A stretch of 64,000 bases of DNA from Oikopleura dioica (lineage: Eukaryota; Chordata; Appendicularia; Copelata; Oikopleuridae), in assembly GCA_907165135.1 (NCBI GenBank), contig OU015567.1:625001-689000 (forward strand), in the 5' to 3' direction. Below the pieces are notes generated by a model. That model was not told the DNA's origin, ran no database searches, and worked only from the letters and a program-made list of their open reading frames with translations. Positions 10,721-20,857 of this stretch are shown here, in pieces; the stretch's first letter is position 1; every line of letters starts with the position of its first letter. A program made the translations under genes and the position numbers.

Positions 10721-13677
10721 ACCAGCAGGATCCATCATTATTCATCGACCACTCAAAGTCAAGGTTTGGGTTAAAGAAAAAGTTTATCTTGAGGATTACT
10801 GCATGCACCTCCAAAAGGTGATTTTGGTGGAGGCCTTGTATTTTCTCGCTTTAAAAAATTTCTTCCCTTTGCATAAAAAATTCAAACTCACTCAGCTCTT
10901 GTTTTTAAATATGCTTGAATAAAAGAGCATATGCCGGAAATATATAAATTTAAGATGATTTCTAGGGTTCAGACGATGACAAAAACTGTCAGGTTTCAAA
11001 TCAGGTTTCCTTTGAAGAGAAAAGCAGAATACCTCATTCAATTAGAAAATCTTATAAGGATTATGTTTTTATCTTTCGACTTAATACTAAACTTTATAAG
11101 GATTCTATAAAGACGAAGAAAATTGGCAGTCAAATTTTACTTATAAACTTTGATAAAAAAAGAGGGAATAAGATCCGAATTTATAAATATGACGAAGCAA
11201 CGAAAATAAGAGACTTTTTCTATCAAAAACTATCGTCGAAGAAGCAGATCAATGTATTATTGTCGAGAGACATGCTTGATGAAGATATTAATCCTCTTCC
11301 ATATGCTTATGTGACGAATAGTGGGCTGATAAGCCAAGTATCATTTTTTTCATCACCTTTTCTTGGTTCGTCATCTTTCCACAGCTTTCCTGAACTTCTT
11401 TGCGGATCGAAACCAGCAATAGTGAATGATAAATTATACATATTTGGGGGATGTATCGGTAGTAAAAACGTAAATTCATAAAATTCCGAGAAAGTGATTA
11501 TAATTGTCCTTAAGATTCATCGATTAGACGGATGCTTTTTTAAAGAGCTTAATACTCATCTGAAAAATGAGTACTCTTATAAACACATGGCTCTATCTTA
11601 CGACGGAGGCAGCAAAGGTTTGGATTTTCCGTTAAGATTGAAAATAATCATTCAAATAATTAAGCTATTATTTGTTCTAATGTCAAGAGAAATAATGGGA
11701 GAGAATGTGAGTTATACAATGGGAATTATGTAGAAAGAACATTTTCCACGAAAATAAATCACCGCGGTGGCTCTATTGGTGTTTACAAAAATAACCCGAC
11801 TATAATTGGTGGATATCTAGATGAAGCAAAGAATGGAACAGTTGAGACATTGACCAAAGAGGGTAGGATTAAGCTGAAATCGCATTCAAGGTAGACGCAT
11901 TAATAAAAATACAACAGAAATATTCTTAGACGTATCTGTGGGTCTGCTGCTGTTGGACTGCCCTCAGGAAACCTTTTGTAAAGGGGTTGATATTCATTAA
12001 TCATTTTTTTTCATCAAATACCTAATCATGTGATGCCCCGTCCTATTAATACTGGAAGCGTTTTATTGAAAGACTTATATGACATATAATAAGAAAACAC
12101 TCAAAAGCTACCAAAAAAACAATCGGTCGGATTCAAACAATTGAAAAATCAAAAATATAAATTGTATTCGGTATAAATTGTTTGGGTCGATATTCTTCTT
12201 CTGAAAGGGTTTTTGAGTTCGAAAATTTGATTTTTTTGATAATTTTTTGAAAGTACTAACTTAAGTTAAAATCTTTCTCTAACAGGTCTGATTTCGCCAT
12301 ATAGCTCGTGGTTCTGTTTGAAGAAATCTCTTGCTATCTGATGAAGCTCGACGTAATTATTTTTGACAAATTATTTAAAGTTCGTGTCAGTTTTAGGATA
12401 AGGGTGTAAGTTTTATTATAAAAATATATGGGATGGGTTTTCTATTCAAACTTGGGAGGTAGGTCTCCTTTAATATAGCTAGCGTTTTTTTTGGGAACGC
12501 CGAAGTTTCCTAATTTTCATGGAAGCCCCTCATATAAATAAAGAATTTTATGCTGATTTCAACGATACCAAATCTTTATGATAGCATTATTCTATTGAAG
12601 ACAAGCTTAAGAATTCTCTTAAAGTGGGGTTATTTTTCACCCAAGTTTTCCAGGTCACCGGCTAATTTTCTTCTCAAAATAACTTAGCAAACATGAACCT
12701 TTTACTTCTGGTAATCTTTTTGTGTTCATCACCCGGTATTATTTGCATCTGATTCCGAGTACTGGGTCACAGTAAGCACCTACTGAGATTATGGCGTGCG
12801 CTTATGCTTTTTGGGCTTCCCGCGCAGCGCGCAATGCACTAGCGCGCTGTCAGTTTTACTCACTTATCTGAGGATTTCAAGCCACCCGTAAGTCCACGTA
12901 AAAAGATTTTTTCGGTAATTCAAGAGAAGTATCTGATAAAGAGCATATCTTAAAATAAATGACATGGCAGGGCGTGCTCTATATGATTCACCTCTTTGAA
13001 AGATAAATTTTGTTTTTTTGATATTTAACAAAAAAAATTGCGAATTATTCTTTCATATTTCAAATATAACTTAAACAGTTAAAGAGTATATTTTAAAATT
13101 TCTACCCCTTCTTTCTGCTTATTGGCGGGGAGGATGAAACCTCCCTTGAACATATTTGGCGACTGATGGACAATAACTGGGATGTGATTGGCTCTCTCTC
13201 ATCCGTAAGTGGATAAAAAAAAAATTCGAGAAAAGCGTATTGATAAAACCAGGTGAAATCGAATATTTAGGGTATTGGTTCTTTGGCAGCTGTTTTTCTT
13301 GACAATTCAGTTTTCGTTGTTCCTGGCAATGATTTGTCTTGGGAACCAGCGTATCTCTGGAAAATCGATTTGGCTAAAGGCTTTTACAAGTAGGTTTCGA
13401 ACAATCGGCGTTTTTTTGAAACACGGCGTGCTCTCGGGCGCTCCCGACTCTTCGCTGCCGGGATCATGTTTGTTCAAATCACCTGGTTGTGGCAATTACG
13501 AGCCTTTTTTTTCTGGGAATTTCGTGAAATACTCATAATTCTTCAACTCAGAAAAATTGACCGGTTTTTTTAATTTCATGTTTTTTAAAAAAGGTCCCTA
13601 GACGAAATGAAGAGATCATCTGAATCGGACTAGATTTTCGACTGATACTGAGCCTCTGAAGTCCCAATATGAGCGCT

Positions 13678-14061
13678 AGAAATTTTTGAGCGCCCGAAAA
13701 CGGTTGAATACTCCATCCAGTGATTATGCCTATGGTCCCAGTTCGTAAAACAGGTTCTATTTAACCAGAATCCATTCACAGAAATTGTGAACAGGGACTC
13801 TAGTGAGGACCAGTGCCTAAAGAAACCCGAAAAATGGGGGCAAAATTGAGGTGAAATCTTTGGTCTGAGTTCTGAGAGGCCAAACTTGGCGTTGATTTTG
13901 CCCTATTTTTTGGCCTCCTTCGACGCTGGTCCTCACTTAAGTCCCTGTTCACAATTTCTGTGAATTGATTCTGGTTGAATAGAACCTGCTCTACAAACAG
14001 GGACCATATGCATAATCACTGGATAGAGTATTCATCCCATTTCGGGCGCTCAAAAATTTCT
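13678..14061. mobile_element. Foldback element with about 140-bp arms, unit 1
   Basis: The left arm, starting AGAAATTTTTGAGCGCCCGA, is the imperfect inverted complement of the right arm ending GGGCGCTCAAAAATTTCT. Pairing extends through CAGTGATTATG, GGTTCTATT and GTGAGGACCAG. The loop is about 85 bases. Two opposite-strand open frames across it are artefacts of the palindrome. Confidence 0.88.
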
Positions 14062-14147
14062 TGGAGGTCATTGAGATTGCTGAACAACAAGTTGAAGCTA
14101 CTCAACAAGCTGCTGAACAGCCAAAGACTCCAGAGCCAAAGATTTAA
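14061..14147 (+). CDS. Candidate C-terminal exon, Glu/Gln/Ala-rich, unit 1
   Basis: Directly after the foldback element, an AG is followed by an open segment reading EIAEQQVEATQQAAEQPK and ending PEPKI-TAA at 14,145-14,147. The composition is protein-like and unlike its AT-rich surroundings. The copy at 31,206-31,292 is identical in frame. It may be the last exon of gene Y or an exon captured with the element. No match was found in the inverted Y copy. Confidence 0.4.
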   Translation: MEVIEIAEQQVEATQQAAEQPKTPEPKI

Positions 14148-14355
14148 TGAGTCCAGCCAAGCATTCTCAATTTTTTTTCCAAAAAAAAAAATTTCGGTCG
14201 ATAATCTCTCGTTTTCAAAATTTTCGGGTTTTGTCAAAATACTCGTAATTCTCCCACTCGTAATTGCCACAGTCGACTGTAATAAGTATGACTGCGATAA
14301 CTGGCAACCACAAGTTTGTTATAATCAATTATTAAATTTTAATGCCGAAAAATAG

Positions 14356-15428
14356 GACAGAGATTATATCGGAAATACCGGTAAATAGAATTGCCACAGT
14401 AATTGCCACAGTCCACTGTATTTGCATCTTATCTCGTAAAGTAGGTTTGAGAGTCACCCGCTGAGAAAAGATCGCTTCCCACCGCTCACGTTCTTGCCAC
14501 TCATTCTTGCTGCTCTAGCGGGCGGAGGAGCCGTTAAAGCCCCGAGCGCGTGGAAATGTTGGCCCCACAAGGCACGCCTTGCTCCAAGAAAACGCCGATT
14601 TTCGAGACCTAGTTATATACCAAACTTATTGATAATAAAAGCCTCCCTCGTTCAATTTGAGCAAACTAAGGCGATAGCTTTGACTAAGATTCAGATTTAT
14701 TAAGCTTTAAGAAAGATAACGACGAAAATATTATTGAGACTCAGATAATTGGCCAGGTCGAAAAAGAATGGACTTATTTGGACCCTCAACCGATTGTTTT
14801 TGTGACAACCGTTGATTATTGTTCCAAAAGTCTTTTATGAACATTTCAAAAAAAATAAGTAATGAACCTTACTTTTACTCAAATACATTTCGTTTTTTAC
14901 TGTTTATGCTCGTCTTTATCCTTAAAAAATATTTATCATTTTAATAGGAATTGAAATTTTGAAAGAACCATCATGAGTCTATCAGAATTTATGCTTCTTG
15001 ATGTTGTATTTCTTTGCTCAGCTTGAGTAACTTTAGTCAAGAACGACATCAGCTCAGAAATAAATGTTTCAAAAATCTGCACTTCTTGGTAGTGGAAAAA
15101 GTTGAGTCGCTATTCTCGAAAATAAATCTGGGGTCTACTTGCTTGAGAGATTAAACCTTCTTAGACGGTCTCGCGACTTGATTACTTGATTTTTATGTTC
15201 TCCATGACATTGTGATGTAGATATCAAAAAAAAATTTTCTATTTATTTGTCTCGATTTTGTTCTACCTATAGTTTCAAGGTCAATAAGAAAAATTGTAAG
15301 CAAAAATTTTTTGATAGGACCACGTGATTTTATAAAAATCTCCTAAAAAACTCATTATTTGCCCGTTTAATTATAGATCGACGTGTTTTAGAAATAAATT
15401 TTAATGTAAAGATCTTCTGTTGTATATT
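14356..15428. other. Noncoding spacer, unit 1 end
   Basis: AT-rich spacer between the candidate Glu/Gln exon and the 3' end of X-minus; its copy is 31,501-32,573. A GC-richer patch at 14,480-14,600 has a short open frame without family signal. No RNA gene recognised. Confidence 0.5.
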
Positions 15429-16589
15429 TCAGAACATATCACATTTGTCATGAATTGTTTGAATAAAGAAATCAGAACAAAAAGAATCTTTAGTAGGACA
15501 GCGAAAGTTTTCAGCTAGGTTTTTGCTGTGAATCATTGATATAAAAGCATTGATAAGAATTTCAAGTTCGCATGCGAAATCCGTGGATAAAAGTGTACTA
15601 TTTTCTCGGAGACTTTTCGTAAAATTATGAAACTCAACTGTCTCGAGGATTCTGAACTCGATTCTTATTGTGTCGAAAGAAGCACCGCTAATCTCGCCGG
15701 AAACAGGTTGCATCGGAAAAACTCCTGCATAAGATTCATGGTTTCTGCATTTGTCCCTCCAGTACCAGTAGATGTCATCCTTTGTGGCCAGCTGCATTTC
15801 TGAAGCGCATTTCAATAGTGACGAATTGAAATCTTCATGCTCCGAACTCGCGGATTTTTGAAACTGTTTTCTCGCTTTGTCAAGAAGCATTTTTCTTGTG
15901 AACCTTTCAATGATTTTTCAATTTCTTTATAAATTTTAGTATACTTACGCTCCAAATGAAGTTTTGTTAACCACAGAAATATCTAAAATGTCGATTGTGA
16001 AGAAATCTTCAATATTTTCTTTGCTTATCGTTAATTGGTCCTTTCTCCTCATTACATCGAGCTCGGAATATAAAAGAAGCTGTTTGAGGATTAATTGATT
16101 ATCATTAAAATGAAAAATTGTTGATTAAAATGATGATTTTTAACACCCTCCCTGATTAAGTGAATCATATTTGTAATACGCCAATTCGCACATGTGTAAG
16201 CAAACTAAATTCAAGAATCATCATAAAAATAACTTTTACGATTTCTTACATGTAGTACCATTCAACAAGTTCTTCAATGTCAGTCTGTCTTCAGTGCCGT
16301 TGACAAAATAGTTTCCAAGATTCATCGTGGCAGTCGAGCTTAGAATCGCAATATTCGTCGAAATCGACGAGTCCATATCTTCAACTTCTCTCTGATCGTC
16401 CAAAAACTTTTCAGCAGCATCGACATTTCGCTGCAGAAGCCCAAAAACAATGCCCAAAACGCATGCAACAAGCGCGCTGATGATAATGTTTCCGAAAGAA
16501 ATAAATTTTCCAAAAAACAACAAAAAAATAAACATTTTCCTGAAAAGAAAGATCGCTAGAAAAACGTTTTTATACTCCCGGACTTTCAT
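15429..16589 (-). CDS. X-minus single-pass membrane protein, unit 2
   Basis: Family not recognised. Visible exons: about 16,236-16,589, 15,949-16,079 and 15,429-15,903 (stop at 15,429). The intron 15,904-15,948 is GT-AG and its join restores an open frame that is conserved in X-plus. A long hydrophobic N-terminal segment (residues about 8-50) looks like a signal anchor. It is followed by a region with several N-glycosylation sequons (NGT, NFT, NST) and conserved cysteines, including a C-terminal C-P-T-K-D-S-F-C motif, so an extracellular C-terminus is inferred. The upstream Met used in unit 3 is lost here (ATG to TTG plus a frame change), so translation probably starts at 16,589. The exon 1 to exon 2 junction could not be resolved with GT-AG in frame. 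Confidence 0.7.
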
Positions 16590-16599
16590 CTTTTGAATG

Positions 16600-17251
16600 A
16601 AGAAAGATGAGTTCTATCTTCTATCTTGTAGCGCTGCCTCAATGAACCTATTTTGTCAACCGTGAAATAATTAAAATCGATTTTGGTAAAAAATTTTCAG
16701 TTTTTCGTATTTTCGAGTCGAAAATATGCTTCGTATTTTTTTCTGATTGTAGGGTGACGTCTCCAGATAAGATTCAAGAGCCGTTTGCCGTTTATCAATA
16801 AATATTTATCGCAGCGCTGGAGAGGTAGAATGATAAAGTTTTAAGTTGGCGAGGGGAGTGCGCGTCTTCCGCATTTCGTAACTCCGAAACCGCTCACGTT
16901 TCCTTCTTTAGCTACGTCTTTGCCCCTCGAAATCTGTTGAAATTGCTGCTTTTCGAAAAAAAGGCACGTTGGAATAAAATCTGTGTAAAAAGAAAAGCTC
17001 TGGAATCGTTATTTTCTTACCGTAAGCAGCGGAGGAAATCGAACAGGGTATTCAATACCGCCAAAGACTAATATTGAGCTCATCACTTCCTGACGCCGCT
17101 CCAACCTTTTGTCACCGCCTCAACTTTCAGAAAATATTAAACTGACAATATTCGTTAAAATTATTTATGGCTGACGAAACATGCTCATTCAAGCATAGCT
17201 TAAGTTGGAACAAATCTATATAAACAAATTTAAATGATGATTTTTATAAAA
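16600..17251. promoter_or_regulatory. Shared upstream region of the divergent X genes, unit 2
   Basis: About 650 bases between the start of X-minus and the start of X-plus. Equivalent regions are 540-1,140 in unit 1 and the two sides of the LTR element in unit 3. It holds no open gene of its own. A GC-richer, well-conserved core (GCGCGTCTTCCGCATTTCG) sits near 16,858-16,880, and a TATAAA-like word lies about 35 bases before the X-plus ATG (near 17,217). The bidirectional promoter role is inferred from gene orientation only. Confidence 0.4.
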
Positions 17252-17519
17252 ATGAAGATTCGGGAGTATAAGGCTATTTTTCTTGCGATTTTTGCCGTCA
17301 GGAAAATGTCTTAGTTGTTCATTGAAAAAAAGAGGAAAGAGATTGTTTCCCGAACATTTGAATCAGTGTACTTTTTGCATGTATCTTGGGCATTGTTTTT
17401 CATCTAAAGCGAATGAATGACGATGCTGCTGGAAAATTGTTGGATGAGAAAGCCTCTGGAAGAGGGCAACTAGTTGAAGATGTGGACTCATTTGCTTCGA
17501 CTGATGTTCCGATTCTTAA

Positions 17520-18794
17520 GGGATCCCCCGTTTTGGCCATTTTCAACTGGAAATTCAGCCGATTTGGGCTGATGAATTGGGGCGTATAATAGCTCTACGG
17601 ATAGCCCAGGTGCTATCCGCTATTCTCTAGTACAGAGAAGTTTTTTGCTCAAGGCAAACCTTCCACTAGGAGGCGTCAAAGTTCGAAAATTTCCAAAAAA
17701 GGCCATTTTAGGCCATTTTTGATTCGAAATTCAGCCAATTTGGGCTAAGATAAACACGATCTAAAACAAGATTAAGATAGAATGAAGCCTAATCTTCAAT
17801 CTCTAGTACAGAGAAGTGATTTGGTCAAGTAATAAAAAATTTTTCTTAAGAACAACCAAATGTACCCATTTATTGCGTTTTTTAGTGTTTTTTTGCTCTC
17901 TAGCGCCAACATAAGGCTGATATTTCCAGTGCGGTTATAATATTCTTTTTCTGTGCGTCCTAAGCTTTCGATAGACCCCTTATATGTCTTATTTCGATGA
18001 CATTGAAAAACCGAAAAAAATTCGATTTTTACGCTAAGACGTGCTTTTTTTAAGGTTCCTGTATTTAAAAGACCCACTTCCACCTTTTTATACTAGGAAC
18101 ATCATACAGATTTGGAATCAGCAGGAAATTTTAAGAATTTTGACCATTTTAGTTTCCAAAATTTCCACTTCCGGTCCGATTCTAGAGCCGGAAGTTGACG
18201 AAATTTTTGAGTTTGGGCAACTTGTGACCTATCAAATTGATGCTCAGAAGATTTCGAGTCATCTCATCTACAAATCATTCAAAAAAACCATCCCAACGGT
18301 CAAACCGACCGGCAAAACTGGGAAAAAATGCATAAATTTGTGATTTTTCTTTAATTTTTTAGCGGTTGATTTGACTGCAGTCGGCATTGATTCCTCTCTC
18401 AGATGATAGGAAATCTTCTGAGCATCAATTTGAAAGGTCACAAGTTGCCCAGACTCAAAAATTTCGTCAACTTCCGGCTCTAGAATCAGACCGGAAGTGG
18501 AAATTTGGAAACTAAAATGGTCAAAATTCTTAAAATTTCCTGCTGATTCCAAATCTGTATGATAATCCTAGTATAAAAAGGTGGAAGTGGGTCTTTTAAA
18601 TACAGGAACCTTAAAAAAAGCACGTCTAAGTACAATTTACATGCATTTTCGAAATTTTCGAAGGCTTATATTTTGAGGAAATATGTTCGTAAAGGGGTCA
18701 TATGATACATCAAAATGATCCTCAGAACACGAGGAATCTGAAAATATCAAATATAGACCTTTATGAAGCACTTGAAAAAACAGGGGGAGATCCC
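17520..18794. mobile_element. TTAA-flanked 1,275-bp element (piggyBac-like MITE)
   Basis: Ends GGGATCCCCC and GGGGGAGATCCC are flanked on both sides by TTAA (17,516-17,519 and 18,795-18,798). Units 1 and 3 show the empty site ATTCTTAACGCG. TTAA duplication with terminal G/C runs is typical of piggyBac-type elements. No transposase is present. It carries a nested foldback element and splits X-plus. Confidence 0.9.
18038..18626. mobile_element. Foldback element GACGTGC family, nested, 3-bp target duplication
   Basis: Ends GACGTGCTTTTTTTAAGG and CCTTAAAAAAAGCACGTC are inverted. Arms of about 250 bases pair through AGACCCACTTCC, CCGGAAGT and TTGATGCTCAGAAGAT. Flanked by TAA on both sides. Same family as 63,271-63,863. 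Confidence 0.92.
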
Positions 18795-19406
18795 TTAACG
18801 CGACAATGAGGATGAATCTTGGAGATTTCTTCGTCAACGGCAGCGAAGACAGACTGACGATTGAGAGTTTGTTGGATGAGACTCCATGTAAGGACTTAAA
18901 ATAGAAATTTCTGAAAGGCTCTGATTTAGTTTGTTTATTCATTTGCGGGGTAGATCATTTTCGGTTCGATTCTCTTTATCAGGAACAGTATTCAAAATGA
19001 TTTATATCTATAAATATTGATAAAATGCGCTCAAAGTATATCTTAAAAAACATCTGCGGTATCAATCTCGGCTTTTCATCAAATGATGATTTCGAATCAA
19101 GAATCGAAGATTTCTTCAAAATCGACATTTATGATATTTCAGTCGTAGATAGAACTTCGCATGGGTCGTAAGTTTCAGCTAAAGATTTTGTCAAATCATT
19201 GTATGAAATTTTTAAGGTTTTCACGAAAAATGATTTTTGACGCAGCAAAAGAAGAATTTGAAAAATCTCGACTTTCTGAGCATGAAGATTTTGATTCCTC
19301 CGTATACAAATGCGCGGCAGAGATGTTTACTTCTCCTGGTGGTATTACCTGGTCAAAACAAAATTTAAACAAGTGCGGACATTTTCCTCGATTACCTTAT
19401 CAGGGC

Positions 19407-19905
19407 CAGAATTGCAAATTTGCTGAGCTGAGTGAGCTGAGCTGGCTGAGTGAGCTGAGCAGTCGCTCAGTTCAGCTCAGCTCACTGATTTTCGAAATGA
19501 ATTTATCTGCTCAGCTCAGCTCAGACAATAATCACTCAGCTCAGCTCAATTATTCTCGAACATGATCTGTTCTGCTCAGCTCAGACAAGTATCATTCAGC
19601 TCAGCTCAGCTCAGGTCAATGATTTTAACACAATTTCACTACTAGAAAACAGTAAAAATTGGCTCAAATCAGCTCACTCAGCTCAGCTCAGCTCTAATTA
19701 GGGTCTGCTCAGCTCAGCTCAACTACCTTAAAAAAGGTCTGCTCAGCTAAGCTCAGCTCAATGACCTCTGAAGATGGCCAGCTCAGCTCAGCTCAGCTCA
19801 GTGAGCTCCGAAATAGGCCAGCTCAGCTCAGCTCAGCTCAGAGAATTTCTCACTCAGGGCAGCTCAGCTCAGCTCAGCAAAAATAAAGCCAAATTTGCAA
19901 CTCTG
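19407..19905. mobile_element. hAT-like MITE filled with CAGCTC words, unit 2
   Basis: Ends CAGAATTGCAAATTTGC and GCCAAATTTGCAACTCTG. The 8-bp target ATCAGGGC is duplicated at 19,399-19,406 and 19,906-19,913, and unit 1 has the empty site. An 8-bp duplication plus CAGAG-type ends indicate the hAT superfamily. The interior is almost entirely GAGCTGAGCTGAG on the left and CAGCTCAGCTCA on the right and beyond. No coding capacity. Confidence 0.93.
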
Positions 19906-20261
19906 ATCAGGGCGAGATAAAAAATGCCTCCTTCGACACAGTTGAAATTCAGTATTCAATCGCCGAGAAAGCTGATTTTCACAATTTTACTCGAAGTCTA
20001 AGAGAAAACCAAACAGTTTTGTCGTCGGATCTCGCATGCGATCTGTACTTTTTTAATGTCGGCTTAATATCGTTGATTCATGCCGAAAACCTTGCTGAAA
20101 ATTTTACCTGTCCCAGCGAAGACTCCTTCTGTTCAGATTTTTTCATTGACACAATACATGATGAATGTATTGTAACGTGATGAATGTTGGTAACGAAAAT
20201 AAACAGAAGAAAGCCGTGAATAAAATGAATAAAAACTGAAATTTGTGTGTGCGCTTTCAAG

Positions 20262-20412
20262 TAATTTTGGCACCTTGGCCGGAATAAGAGCGTCTCACGG
20301 TGCTGAAATGATATATCGCTGGTCGAATTTCAGAAGCTCTAATCCGCCAGCACCAGATCGTTACACGTAATTTCGCCTCACATGTGGAGCCGCCATGATA
20401 ACGATTACCATA
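20262..20412 (+). CDS. Candidate exon downstream of X-plus, unit 2
   Basis: Copy of the 151-base open block with the same acceptor AG and GTAAGC donor. One codon in the middle has become TAA (TACACG TAA where unit 1 has CAA), so this copy carries a nonsense change. Confidence 0.4.
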
Positions 20413-20857
20413 GTAAGCTGAGAATGTTTCTCTCTCTAGAGAAAATCACTGGGTAAGAGGGTTTCTAGGGCACGTTTGTTTTTATTGATAATTTCTTGAT
20501 TTTTTGAGAATTTATCTTCCTTGATTTCATTATTTAAATCACATAAATATGAATTCATAATAAATTTTGAAATTTAAAATTTGAATAAATCTATTTCTAT
20601 ATTTTCTTTGATATATTATTTCATCTCAGTATTGCAATGCAGAGACCTTGAAAAGAGCGCGGAAAAGATAAAACACTGTTTTAAAAACAGAGAAGTTGAC
20701 ATTCAAAGGAGAACTAAACTGTCGAAGTGTCCGACAAGCAGTCGCGAGGAAACTCGTAAAAGAATGAATTCTCGAAGTTCTCTTGTGCAATTTTCATACA
20801 AGAGAAACCGAAACCTTTAAACGCAAAGTGCGCAATGTTATTTTTCTAGGAATAATA

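Larger units (their letters stand above)
4276..13500 (+). pseudogene. Gene Y, unit 1: TM + Cys-rich + kelch membrane protein (damaged)
   Basis: Multi-exon gene recognised by comparison with unit 2 and the inverted copy. Exon 1 at 4,276-4,308 (ATG, MGKPIYQKRIQ) joins by a GT-AG intron to 4,352. A transmembrane exon reads SIFWITVMLIG near 4,800-4,832 and joins to 4,928. The ectodomain exon has many Cys, including GCPCPFYKC. Further exons lie near 6,874-6,992, 7,281-7,420, 7,505-7,840, 8,550-8,885 and 9,370-9,840. Kelch-like blocks lie at 11,400-11,900 and 13,120-13,420 (LYIFGG, LPSGNLL). Damage: a 7-A run near 5,190 shifts frame, one extra A near 9,671 shifts frame again, and there are stops in the kelch part. 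No function can be assigned beyond a probable surface protein. Confidence 0.7.
1..16110. repeat. Segmental tandem duplication, unit 1
   Basis: First visible copy of a unit of about 16-17 kb. Blocks at 720-2,640, 4,110-6,420, 6,430-11,900 and 12,000-15,900 reappear in unit 2 with an offset that grows from about 16.11 to 17.15 kb. The offset changes where one copy has an insertion. By eye most 60-base lines differ at zero to three positions. The unit contains a truncated X-minus gene, X-plus and gene Y. The window opens inside the array, so position 1 is not a biological boundary. Unit 1 lacks the hAT-like and TTAA insertions of unit 2 but has a private minisatellite near 2.7-3.25 kb. Confidence 0.95.
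17252..20180 (+). pseudogene. X-plus, unit 2, interrupted by two transposons
   Basis: Same degenerate paralog. The piece homologous to 1,275-1,500 is split at codon level by a 1,275-bp TTAA element (17,520-18,794). The last exon is split by a 499-bp hAT-like element (19,407-19,905) with 8-bp target duplications. Flanking sequence on both sides aligns to unit 1 without loss. The shared early TAG after MKIREYK...KMS is present. Not expected to make a full protein unless both elements are spliced out. Confidence 0.85.

Noticed and set aside
14016-14270. Minus-strand open frame over the foldback element right arm
   Set aside because: Produced by the palindrome and the poly-A/T run; hydrophobic and repetitive with no conserved signature.
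18268-18552. Matching open frames on both strands at 18,041-18,552
   Set aside because: The two peptides are near-identical because the arms of the foldback element are inverted copies; not genes.
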